Source of the DNA: Paracyclopina nana
Lineage: Eukaryota > Arthropoda > Copepoda > Cyclopoida > Cyclopettidae
DNA: 64,000 nt
Reading direction: 5' to 3'
NCBI GenBank assembly: GCA_019096065.1
Contig: JAGUCH010000006.1
Span: 3,430,001 to 3,494,000, forward strand
Under the pieces are notes generated by a model. The model saw only the letters and a list, made by a program, of their open reading frames with translations, had not been told where the DNA came from and did not search any database. A program made the translations under genes and the position numbers. Below, in pieces: positions 34,609-45,500 of the stretch. Every line of letters begins with the position of its first letter. Position 1 is the stretch's first letter.

Positions 34609-36300
34609 ATAATCAGAATAAACTCATTCTAAAATTAATTTCGTTTTTTGTAACTTACGTTTGAGCCAATGAGCGATAATGCTGAAGTATGTGTATTACA
34701 AGAAAGCGCACCTTTCCCCAAAATATTTTGATTATTTTTAAAAACTGCTTAGAGGCTCATGCTGTGCAGTGCAAGCAGTCAAGTATAAGTCCTTACGCTC
34801 CTCGCAGTCCTCACAGTCCTCACAATCCGCACAAAACTCACGCTCGTCACAAACATCACAGTCCTCACAATACTCACAGTATATACATAATTTTGATTTA
34901 TTATCGCTTTCTAGGGGTGAATTGTGTACCATCTTCACTACAATAATAATCTATAATAATCTGAAGATGGTTAATTGATGACAAAGACCTCAATGGGCCA
35001 TTTGATTCCGAAAAAAACCCTCAAACAGAGTTATTTCTGAATGCAACTAACGCCATCTGACCCGACTTTGTAGCATCAATCTAAGCTCAAGACAAGTTTT
35101 TCGCAATTGAAAAAGGATGCAGAAAAAGCTAAGAAAGATCTATATGAGTTGATCGGTAAATATCTATCGCTACATTTGCGCTCCTTCTGAGCAACTTACT
35201 CCCGGGGGACCTCAGAGCAATGGATTTTGATGAGCGTAGGGTACTGGAAATCGGCCCATATTTCGCCTAGCGGTCAGCGCGTAAATTCTCAGATGGCTGA
35301 AAGCGGCCTGCGTGTGCCATCGAGTTGGCAACATGCTTAGTTCTGCCTAAATTTATTTAGAAAAGAGGCATTTTTCAAGCCCAATTTAATTATGGCTCCC
35401 AAAAAATACGATTTTGTTATTATCTTACCATTTTGCAAGGTCTTGTTTGCGAAATAATCAACTTTTTAGCCAATTTTAAGGCTGGCGATTGGGCTTGCTT
35501 TTGGGCCTGCTTGTGCATCAATTAAAAGTACTATCAGATCAGCCTAGGCAATAAAAGTGGCTGCTTTAATTTATTCAGCTGGCTTTTATTGAGATCAAAT
35601 TCTGGCAACGACTCCGATCCAAAATGGCCGATGGGGCATCTGCGATCACGCGAACATGACATCAAGCCATCTGAATTTAACGCCATCTAGTGCACAGTGC
35701 TTTGCTCCGAGTCCCTATAACGTTCTCAAAACTCAGTTCCCAAAAACAGCCTAAAGGTGGCCGGTAAGCTATGCTATTTTTTATTCGGTATTTGGTAATT
35801 TTATTGAGAAACAATGAGCACCTCAAATTTTTGTTCCGATCGGAGCTTAAGTTTGAGCTGTACTTTAGTTAATCTTTTGTTGAGAACAAGATACTCATCA
35901 AAATCCACTAGCCTCAGTATTCTTAGGTTTTACACAAGCTGTCAGCTTGCCGCTAAATAGATCAATTCATGAAGGTTTTTCACATCGTTTAGTCGTTTAT
36001 TTCAACGCAACGTTTCCAAGTTAATATCCAGGACTTGGGCTATACTCTTGTACAGGGAAAGCTTTCCATCAACTTAGTAATGCGCGGTCTTTCCATGAGT
36101 TAATTTTCATCCCCGCTTGACGTTAAGTTTGCACCTGAAATCGACTCTAGCAAAAACCCGCAACATATAATTTAAGAATGACATATTTTCGAGAGTTTGG
36201 TAAGTTATGGCATGTTGCTTCTATTCTAAAGGCCTTTTAGTGAATAGTTAAAAAGCAGAAAATCAGGCATGTACACTTCAAATAGGGCATCAATTGTGTT
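34609..36300. other. Intergenic, contains a 9-bp repeat, no gene recognised
   Basis: Frames between 34689 and 34978 on both strands are by-products of the CCTCACAGT repeat. The remainder has no domain-bearing frame. Confidence 0.45.
34790..34880. repeat. Degenerate 9-bp tandem repeat (CCTCACAGT)n
   Basis: About ten imperfect 9-bp units (cctcacagt, cctcacaat, cgtcacaaa and so on). A multiple of three, so it reads open in several frames. Confidence 0.8.
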
Positions 36301-36304
36301 CTGT

Positions 36305-36623
36305 GCTAAGGGTAGACCTTCCAAATGGCCCATAACGTTTTCAGAAAGCTCTCGGGTCTACTGAATGGATTCTTCAAGGGAGCCAGTCAGTGGCCCTTAA
36401 GTATCGAGAAACCCTTAGCAGTTTTGCTCCTTTTCACATAGCTCCGGGAAAACTGGTAGAGGCCAAAAATATAAATTTGAATGTAATTGTCAGAAAAAAA
36501 AATTTGAGGACCTACTCGCTTACTTACTAACACTATTGATGAGAAATGAGATTCACTGGACAGTATGTCTTGGTGAAAAGTGATTTATAATTCTCATTCA
36601 TAAAGTTTTGTAGTCAATTCTGC
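36305..36623. repeat. 3' flank of sulfotransferase copy 2, second arm of the inverted duplication
   Basis: Reverse complement of 23585-23920 with few differences, including agctctcgggtctactgaat and the sequence just past the stop codon. Confidence 0.85.
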
Positions 36624-38659
36624 TCAGAATCCCTCAAGTGAGTAATTAAAAAGGAGAAAGTCTGGCTTGTAGACCTCAAAAAGGGCATCAATTGTGTTCT
36701 GGGTTATGTTATTTTCTTTGAAATAACTTATTGTTCTTTCCAATGGCTTTCCATCAAATTTGGTTATTTCATTAGATTTCCTCAGGGTACTTTGCTGGAA
36801 GTGCAGGTCCCCAGCCTCTAGGGGTAAGTCATTGGTTAGATTTCCCTTAAGCACAATGTATCTAAAAAGAATTTGCAATTTAATATGTTTCCTTTTTTAT
36901 CAAGTAGGATCTAATAACTCACCCAAAATCTTCCACAAAAGTTTCAAGCCTACCAATTATGTCATAGTTTACATGGCAATAATGACACCTATCAATGTAG
37001 CGGGCCCAATGTCTGTCAAATACATTTGCCATTCTTTGATCAATTATCCCTTTCAAGAAGTTGGGAAAAGTTATGTTCCCTTTTGTCATTCTCCATATTT
37101 CTCTGACACAAGGCTCTGCTTGCTTTACATTCTCAGCTGTTGGAATGTATTTATCCACAATTTTGTTTAAATATGCCGAAGCTATTCTGTCAAATGGATG
37201 TCTTACAAAAGAAAAGGAGAAAAAGCTGTGATTACTCAAGAAAGTAAGCCAGTCACTTTTGTCATGGGGGAAGAAGTGCTGCCTTGATAATAAAGAATAA
37301 ATTGCACCATGAATTTCAGCATTTTTTGGCAAAGATGCTTTTTTTCCAATAAGAGTTTTAAAGTGGAACATCCATGAAGTTGTGCCAACCTATTAAAAAG
37401 GGATTGCAGAACACTTTTAAAAACTATTTCTACTCATTAGTATTACCTTAGCATTCATGCAAGCAAATATATTGTGCCAGTTATCAATTAATATTGGATG
37501 TGGCCAGGTTAATTCACTTGAAAGATTTAGTGTTTTGCAAACATCATGAATATGTTGCCTGAGTTCTTGCTGTTGCTTATCTTTTTTTTCTATCCAGGAT
37601 GTGATCTGGAACCAAAGTAGCAAATAAAATAAAACAAATGTAAGAATTAAAAGGGCGTTCTCATATCGCAGTTTGGTCTAACCAAAACTGATTTTAGTTC
37701 AATCAAACTGATTTTGATTAAACTTTTAACACTACAAAAATGCTGACTTTTGTCCGGACTTAAGTCAGTTTGGTTCAGCCAATATCAGTTTTGGTTAAAC
37801 TAAAATGCGATGCAAGAACACCGTCTAGGGATGACACATTTTGTAAAGTACTACTGTCAAGGTGCTCTGGTGTGAAAAGTTGTGCGGTAAGTTTATACTT
37901 AGGGAACTTTAATTATAGCAATTCAATATTTGCAAAAAGTTATGCCTTCCCCTCTGATTCATCAAATGTCCATGTCAAGAAAATTCATAAATATAAATAT
38001 ATTTTTACTAAAGTGCTTAAGTAGAAAAACAAGTGGGGCTAAGCAAAAATTTTTTGTTTGCTAATCAGAGAGGAGGGAAAAAATGGTTGATGAGTTGGCA
38101 TTACCAGAAAAAACTAAAATCTGTGTGCAATGCAAGCGTTCGGCTTATTTGGGGTACATTTGAATTTGCGAATGTTGGCTGAATAGGAACTTTTCCCTTT
38201 TTCTTCTTCCGCATAAAATCAGCTATACTGTAACTTGCATTGGCGCCATCTACTTGGATTTTTAAAATCAGTCCTTATACCTCTGCTTTTGGTGAATCCG
38301 TTGTTGATAATACTTGAATTTTTGGCCGTGAAGATTCCATTCTCTTTATCGAGTCTGGATATTTCATGGCTCCACTTTGTTTAAAGCCTGGTTGCTCCTC
38401 TTTTTTTTTGGTAATCCAAGAAGTTGTCTTGAATATTTTTTATGAATATGAATATTTTTTATCAGAAGAATTAAAATTAAATAATTACCTCTTGATTTTT
38501 TGTCTTTGTCCTTAAAGATGCACTATAATTTTGAACTGCAGATCTTATTAAGTTCATAAGGTTTTCATCTTTTCGTGTTTTGCTGTAGGTTAAAAATAAA
38601 GCTAATGCGACCATAAACATAGCTGTAATAAGGAGGGTACTATGTCTATTACTCTCCAT
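36624..38659 (-). CDS. HNK-1/CHST-type carbohydrate sulfotransferase, copy 2
   Basis: Minus-strand exons 38659-38489, 38427-38281, 37605-37447, 37389-36923 and 36861-36624 give 393 aa. The last four exons have exactly the same lengths as in copy 1 (147, 159, 467, 238). The membrane anchor is MFMVALALFLTY and the PAPS loops are K|VGTTSWMFHF and FSFVRHPFDRIASAY. Exons 3-5 are almost identical to copy 1, while exons 1-2 have diverged clearly (for example KVLSTSDSLNAE against QVLSTTDSPKAE at the end of exon 2). The intron between exons 2 and 3 contains a MITE (family D) absent from copy 1. The start chosen matches copy 1; an in-frame ATG at 38686 would add nine residues. Same Golgi role as copy 1; acceptor glycan unknown. 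Confidence 0.9.
37655..37830. mobile_element. MITE family D inside sulfotransferase copy 2 intron
   Basis: The two halves are imperfect inverted repeats. The left starts agggcgttctcatatcgcag followed by tctaaccaaaactgat. The right contains atcagttttggttaaac and then atgcgatgcaagaacac. It is uninterrupted here and so serves as the empty-site reference for the nested insertions at 28.9-29.4 kb. Confidence 0.75.
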
Positions 38660-40128
38660 GCTGCTGAGGTGACTGCAAACATTCATTTATCTTATTTGAA
38701 ATCTGTTCGTTGAATGTATCCGAAATATTCAAATGTTCAATTCTAGTACGTCATGGTAGAATTTAAAGCACAAATGATGGTGAAAGGTGCTCGGATTTTT
38801 GCAAAACTGAACTCATCTGTATGCGAACTAAATTCATCGAAGTAGCCCTCCTTTGCTTTGCTTGTATAATACTATTAGCTGCCCCCTGGCGTCTAGCTAA
38901 AATTCATTTAAGGAAGGTTTCTAGCGCATTTGGGCTGGGGCCAACTTTTGGTTGCTCATACCTCTTAAATGAGTCCGTTTTGCCAAAATATGGGCTCATT
39001 ATCTTCCGCGTCTTGGATTGGTTGCGGTTGTTACCGATAACAACCGCAACCGTGCTACGATCAAAGACGTGCGCGGAAGATAATGAGCCTAAGTCCTAAT
39101 TTACTAGCTGCTTAATTTTTTCAGCGATGTTTTTCTTTAATTGCTTGCGACACAGCTTAGCCGGTTCCAACAAGGAAAATCAGCATAGCCCCATATCGTA
39201 TGGCAAATGTTGACGGAAATTTTTGGCAAGCCGGCTAATCTTACGCTTTTTCTGTTGAGCTACCAGATATGTTAAAAAAAATCAAACTCGAAGCCCAATT
39301 GGCATTTTTAGCCAATATCTGGCCAAATTCTTAAATGTGAAGATGCATAATCCACAGTACTCTATTAAAATTTCGTCTAGAAGCTTACCACAGCATAATC
39401 AGACGCAGTGCTATTTAGTAAAGCTGCGGCACGAGCTCACCTTATACTATAGATCATCTTGTTATTAGCATATTCTAAAGAACTCCATCGGCCGATGGAG
39501 ATCTTTAGCATAGTCAGATCACAGACAGGTCGCGCGCTCAGCTCAACCTGACTTAACTGGTTTACCGTACTACAATGCTGATATCCCGTGTTGGAACCGG
39601 GCTTATACTATGCTGATATCCCGTGTTTGGACCGGGCTAGTATGTAGTGTTTTGTAGTGTCTTGTAGTTGTTTAGCTTAACCAAACTCAGTATCAGGGGG
39701 TGTACAAAGCTAAAGGGTTTTGCCCTTGGAATCTTGAACACCCAAAGTTTTGGGAAATTCTTATGCAGTAAAACTTAGGACCACCTGGTGTCGATATTAG
39801 GCTACATTTATGAGCTTTTTGTGCAATGTTAGACCCCCTAAGGATTTCTCCTGAAATGGCTAACAAGTTGTCGTCATGAATGCCCATTTTGCTCCATGGG
39901 GCAAAACATGATTTTAGGGGGTAACTTTGGAGCAAAATTGAGGAACCTTCCCTCAGCTATGTAAGTGCCATTTTACTACATAAGGTGTGTATTCAAATAC
40001 CCGTCAACTGGTAACGATGAAAAAACCTGCAAAGGATCGGGCCATTATTTGGTAGAATGAAAAGCTTATTTCTATGCGACTAAATGAAAGCTGTCCCATA
40101 AAAGTCTATCATAATTTATTTCCTAGCA
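38660..40128. other. Intergenic, repeats only
   Basis: Contains the hairpin at 38993-39089, a two-copy tandem near 39570-39643 (gctgatatcccgtgttgg) and a repeat related to 23930-24460 at about 39700-39960. No gene recognised. Confidence 0.45.
38993..39089. repeat. Large palindromic hairpin
   Basis: The outer arms ggctcattatcttccgcg and cgcggaagataatgagcc are perfect inverted repeats of 18 bp. The inner arms ggttgcggttgtta and taacaaccgcaacc are also perfect. A few unpaired bases separate the two stems. Transcribed, it would fold into a near-complete hairpin. Confidence 0.85.
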
Positions 40129-42314
40129 ATGGAAAGCTTTGAAAATATTGACTCTCAGAAATGCTGTTCTTACGTCAATAAGGCCAATTTGGATAATGCC
40201 TATTCTAACAACAATGGAGAAATTAGCTTTGTATGTGCTTGCTTCAATTATTAGTTTATTTAGGGAGGGCAGGTTATACATTTTTTCATTCCCCATAATT
40301 GTTCTTTAACTTCATCATGATGGGCATTATGAACCTCAGAAAAAGTAGAAAACTGTCCAAAAATGGTTTCAAAATAAGACTTGAGACTTTCTGCCAGGTT
40401 TAAAGTAAGATATGACATAAAGCAATTATATTGACCCATCAATCATTTAGGAGACCTCTCTGCATGGTTGGAGATATTTGGTTAAATCACAGCCTAGAAT
40501 AATCTGCCTTCTTTGGTTTATTGCTATTTTGGCAATGTCTGGGCTCGGAATTGTATTTGTAGTTATCAACACACAAGCATATTTGAATTCATTCATTGTA
40601 ACAACAATAGAGTCTACAACTGCACCATTAGATGTAACGCAATTGCAAATTCCTTGCATTAACTTTTGGTGTTAAAATGTATTTCTTCCACAGGAAGTTA
40701 TATTTCCAACATTATTAGTTTGCAACATAAATCAAGTAGAGTCATCATTTCTGAAACAAATAGGAATCCATGGAAATTTATCTCAAACAAATGCATTATT
40801 TCATGAATTCATTGATGGCATTAAAGACGGATTGCCTCCGGAGAGAAGAAAAATCCTTGACACAATTTCGTGGCTAAATTCCTCAGATCCTTGGCATAAA
40901 GAGCCTTTGAAGTTTGCTTCTAGTCAGAAATGTCATCACATGTTTATTAAGGCAACCTTTAAGAAGAAATCCATATTTTGGAGGGAGATGAACCAATCTA
41001 TAGGGCCAATTACATTTGGAACGGATTACGGTATCTGCTGCTCATTCAATGGTGAAATTAATATGAAAGTTTGGCCACTAGGAGCTACTGAAGTTGAGGT
41101 AAGTACTTAGCAGCAACATCATCAAGTTATCATGACACATATTCATAATTCACATTTTTTAGAAATATCACAATGGTGTTCCAAATGGTGCAAAAAATGG
41201 AGAAAAGAGAGGTATGACAGTTCTCATTGATGTTGAAAAATTCAATTATGCTCATCATGGCAACAGTGCTTTTGGATTTAAAGTCTCTATCCAGGATCAT
41301 AGAGATAAACCAGTAGTAGGCCACACTGGAATTTCAATTAGGCCAGGAACAGAATCACAAATAACTGTCACTCCTGAAATCATATTCACTACCCAACAAG
41401 CTATTGATAATTTTGAACCGACTGAGAGAAACTGTTATCAAGATTTTGAGGCAAACTTGACTTTCTTTCCATATGAAAAAGGTTACCATTACAGCTTGAA
41501 CAATTGCTTGTTTCATAAAGCAATTGAGCACATAGTTTGGAAATGCCAATGTTGGCCTAATTTTTACAAACATGCTATTCTGCCAGCGTTGCCTATTTGT
41601 ACAGGAAAGCAACTTAGATGCATGCAATCTAGGCTATCTAGTATGGCTATTGGCGAGGAAGAATCACATAAGGATGCTTTGAACATTGGCATCAGCATGC
41701 AGGCATTGGGAGAGAGGGAAAAAGCCATGCTATCTAGTAAGGGTCCGTTCAGAATTGGTAACCTTATTGAGCCATCTGATATTGAATGCCTACCATCCTG
41801 CAAGATTCAAGACAACAGAATCCAATTGTCGAGTTTAGGTTACCCTAACAAGATTAACTTTTTCTATGAAAGGTCATTTTGTGAAACGGCTAGTAAGGTG
41901 TTGCAAGTGACTTGTCAACTTCCTGAACGAAAATATTTTTTGGATGCAAGTTTTCCAGATTTGTGCACAATTTTGGCAGCAAATGAACGATACTTTGCTA
42001 ATCATAGCAGTTGCGAAAAATGGCCTGAATTGTACTTTCATGATAACAATAGCCTTGAAGACTCAGAATTGATAAATGCTGTGTATGAATATGCATCAGA
42101 AAATCTTGCAAGAGTTAAAGTCATGATGAGAAATCCATATATGACCAAATATAAGAGAGACCAAGCCATGACTTTTACAAGCTATGTGGCCAATACTGGA
42201 GGCTTACTTGGATTATGCCTTGGTCTAAGCTTTATTTCTATGCTTGAAATTATCTACCATTTCTTTTTCTATTTCATAGGTTTGATATTTAATACGTTGA
42301 TCAATTGTCATTGA
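40129..42314 (+). CDS. Pickpocket-type ENaC/degenerin channel, copy 3 (intact)
   Basis: Exons 40129-40230, 40451-40633, 40694-41098 and 41163-42314 join in phase to give 613 aa. Exon 1 ends EISF and continues ETSLHGWRYL. TM1 is ICLLWFIAILAMSGLGIVFV. The Cys-rich extracellular domain includes RNCYQDFEANLTFFPYE, EHIVWKCQCWPNF and SFCETASKVLQVTC. It also holds an extra loop of about 15 residues (IGISMQALGEREKAML) absent from copies 1 and 2. TM2 and filter: NTGGLLGLCLGLSFISMLEI. The product is a sodium-channel subunit at the plasma membrane. It is the longest member of the cluster; different first exons may mark functional divergence between paralogues. Confidence 0.92.
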
Positions 42315-42504
42315 TTTGGATTAAACGCAAGTTATTCTATGTGATTCAATGGAAAAATTCTAGGTTTAGTGAATAAATTGAAATTGTTCCGAAAAATGAG
42401 CATAAGATCCCTTAGGGCATGTCAAAAAGTAAACGATTCCAAAATTGCATTGAGAAAAAGTTGTAGCGATAGAAAATCAGAATTCAATAAAAAATAAAAA
42501 ATTA

Positions 42505-42590
42505 TCCCTCGAGCCGGATTCGAACCAGCGACCTAAGGATATCTGACCATCATCTACAGTCCTCCGCTCTACCAACTGAGCTATCGAGGG
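42505..42590 (-). tRNA. trnY-GTA: tRNA-Tyr (GTA), with 13-bp intron
   Basis: Read on the minus strand from 42590 it has acceptor stem CCCTCGA pairing with TCGAGGG, D-arm TAGCTCAGTTGGTAGAGC, and T-loop GGTTCGAATCC. The anticodon GTA is at 42557-42555. Between position 37 and the anticodon 3' stem (42553-42541) lies a 13-bp intron, as expected for eukaryotic tRNA-Tyr. Internal A and B box promoters are intact. The discriminator base is A at 42505; CCA is not encoded, as normal in eukaryotes. Confidence 0.97.
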
Positions 42591-45500
42591 GTTCTTATTT
42601 ATTAAGTCTGCATTGTAGTATAAATAGTAACTTTTGTTGAGCAATTGCTTTCCCTTGATGAGGAGTGCCGCTTTAAGGCTCTCCGCTGCTTTTATTCAAT
42701 TCTACCTCACACACAGCCTTGAATGAATTCATTAAGCCTGTTGTACAATACACATACCACTACAATAGTTACACACTTCTCAGACTGTAAACCAGTTACA
42801 AAATTGCTTTAGGCACTCAATCTCAGCTATGCTACTTTTGCAGCTTCTCTCAAAAGCCTCAAATATGCCTCCAACTGAGTTTGCGAAGTGTGGCAATTAT
42901 TCTCGTGAATGGAAAAGCTAAGCTCATATAATTCAGAATAAAGTCCATAAATTCCTTTTGCGGGAGTTTTTGCTATGCAGCTCCCTGTTGAGCTGCCCAA
43001 TTGAAACTGTACAGAATCCATGGTTCTTATCAGGCTAGGGTCAGCTAGCCTGGCTTTGCCTTCATTTTTCATCAAGTGGCAAGAGCTTTAACTAGTACCA
43101 TGGTGCACCTAGAATGTTTGATTGCTTAGGTAGGAAGGGGGTATGAAATTTATTCCTGCATTAGATTGCAGGATCACGTCAAACTGTGACTTCTGGCACC
43201 CCACAGAACGAGACGAAATGTCTTGAAAACCGTTCAACTTTAAGCCAAGACCTTACACATTCACCTACTTACATCTGATGTAGTACTATGTGCATGCCTA
43301 CTTTAATGCAGAGCCATCATATCTATAAAGTCATAACTTCTTATGTAGGCAGTTGTTGGCAAAATAAAAATGCTACAGTCCAACAAAGCTCGTTGTGTTG
43401 TTTTATTTATTGGTCACTTCATTTTTAAGGCCTCTGCTGCAGCACAATAACATATTGTTGTAATAGGCAACAAGCCATTTTGGCACTTGATTGTAAGCCC
43501 TCCTGCTTGAAATCCATATCACCAGCCCTGTTGCAATCTTGTTGAAGCGTGTTAAAATGGAGTACTTGCTGAGATTGTGTCACTGATAGCAAGCCCCGAA
43601 AGTGGTAACAACAGAATCACCATGATTATTATTACCATCTGCTTCTAAAGAGCGCTAACAACCAAGGATTTGGGTAATAAATGATCTAAGAAAGGATTTT
43701 TGGCTTAGAAACTCAAAGCCTTGTAAAGATATATGGTTGAATTAAAAGGGTATAGATGAATGAATGAGTACAAAGTAGATGGCAATTAATGCTCATCTCT
43801 CTGCATAAAAGGCACTTAACAAAAGAAGGAATGCAATAACACGGTTAAATCTCCTCGTTCGAAATGGGTTGTGGTGGCCACCCAAATCAGCAGGTGGCAA
43901 ATATACTTAAAAATTCACACTTATTGTGCAGAATGTGTTCCGCAAATTTACCTTCCTCACACGCGCGCGTCAAAGGTTGCGTGATTGTTGCTTAATGATC
44001 GAGTTGCGTGTTTTTTACCCAGTCATGGTCTTTTTCATTTACTTAATGTTGCCAAGATGTGGGCAATTCGTCGCGCATGTCAGAAGAATTTTAAATGGCC
44101 ATCTCGAGGTAAAACTGAAAAACCATGCAAAGTATGCCACATGTATTCCCACATACGAGCCAAAATTCCCCACAACAAAAAAGGGTGAAACAATTGAGCT
44201 ATGCCAACAACTGAAAAATCCTACTTTTTGCGTCAGCTTGACTTTTGACTTTTTTGGCTTCGATTCTACCCAGTGTGAGCCTTGCCCATGTTGTGGTTAT
44301 GGGAATATAGATAAAGCACGTGTTGCACACTGCATTCCTCGATCCGCAGGTCTTGTCATCACGTTTGGAAGAGATCACACTGAGGCATTTTGCCAAAACC
44401 CTATTCAACTTCACATATCTCGAAAACTACAAAGGGAAAAAGATCAAAAACACGACGAGTACACTTTCATGTTCAATTAGAACACTTGAGAGTATATTTT
44501 TTCCTTTTTTCTGTGGTATAAAAATTATTTTATTCTGACTTGCCAATTTATGGCAGATGTTATCTTGGATCAGAATTGAATTTATCACTGCAGCCAATTT
44601 ATGTTATTTGAAGAGCAGCCCGCATTCTCCTTAAGTTTGGTCCACTTTTGGACAACTGACCATTTATATCATTTCATGTTGGGATAATTGATATGTCCAA
44701 TATTATCTCAACCTGACAGCAGCAAATCTTTTTTGCAGCTCATGCCACTGACCATTCTCATACTACTATTTTTTACAATTTCTTCGGATGGAAACGATCA
44801 ATCAGCTCTCATCCAAGCAGGATTTTCACTGACATGCATCGCTCGTTGGTACGATCCCAGACTTCCATAGTACGGTGCTTAACGATAAAGCCTAGAAATA
44901 ATGGAGGGATCAGCAAGTTCAAAGCTGAAAGTCATGAAAAATTCCTTGCTAGCTGGCTGGCACCACTATCATTTTCTCATTCATGAATCGGCAAATTGGC
45001 CTCACTTCGGCACATTAGCAAGAGTGAGTCAAAGGCCTTAAAAAACGCTGCTCCGTCTTGCGCACTGGGTAAATTCATAAACAACAACAAAAGTGCACGC
45101 ACCGTTATCTCCGAGCCTTTTGCAGACAAATTGCCAAACCTGTCATGGGCCCATTTTGAGAGTTTATGATATGAAAGGTTGAAGATCTCCATCTTTTTTC
45201 TCACGTAAGGCAAACGGCGCCATATTTGCCAAAAGTCTCATCTGGAGATGGAGTTGTTTGCTGCCCATGGCATACCAATTTTTCGCCATAGCCCGTTTCT
45301 TCTTTATGAGTGGTGGTGCCCTGCAGGGCCAAGAATTTGGGCATAAATATCTGCAGCAACGATGTTTCAATCCAGCCCCAACTTTTATATACTGCCTTCT
45401 TCAAATTCTGCACGTGGCCCCTTAAGCATTTTGAGAATTTCGCCTAGCATTATTACCTTCTAAAAATTAATGGCTCTTTCTTGAAACCATGGGCTATTTT

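Noticed and set aside
34689..34978. Cys/Asp-rich minus-strand frame and Ser/Gln-rich plus-strand frame
   Set aside because: By-products of the 9-bp CCTCACAGT repeat.
39410..39660. Possible further MITE with CCCGGTTCC-like ends
   Set aside because: Only a short two-copy tandem (gctgatatcccgtgttgg) is clear; no convincing inverted ends or target duplication.
43926..44480. 184-codon plus-strand frame
   Set aside because: Does not begin with ATG, no splice sites or family resemblance, and the surrounding 6 kb has no other coding signal.
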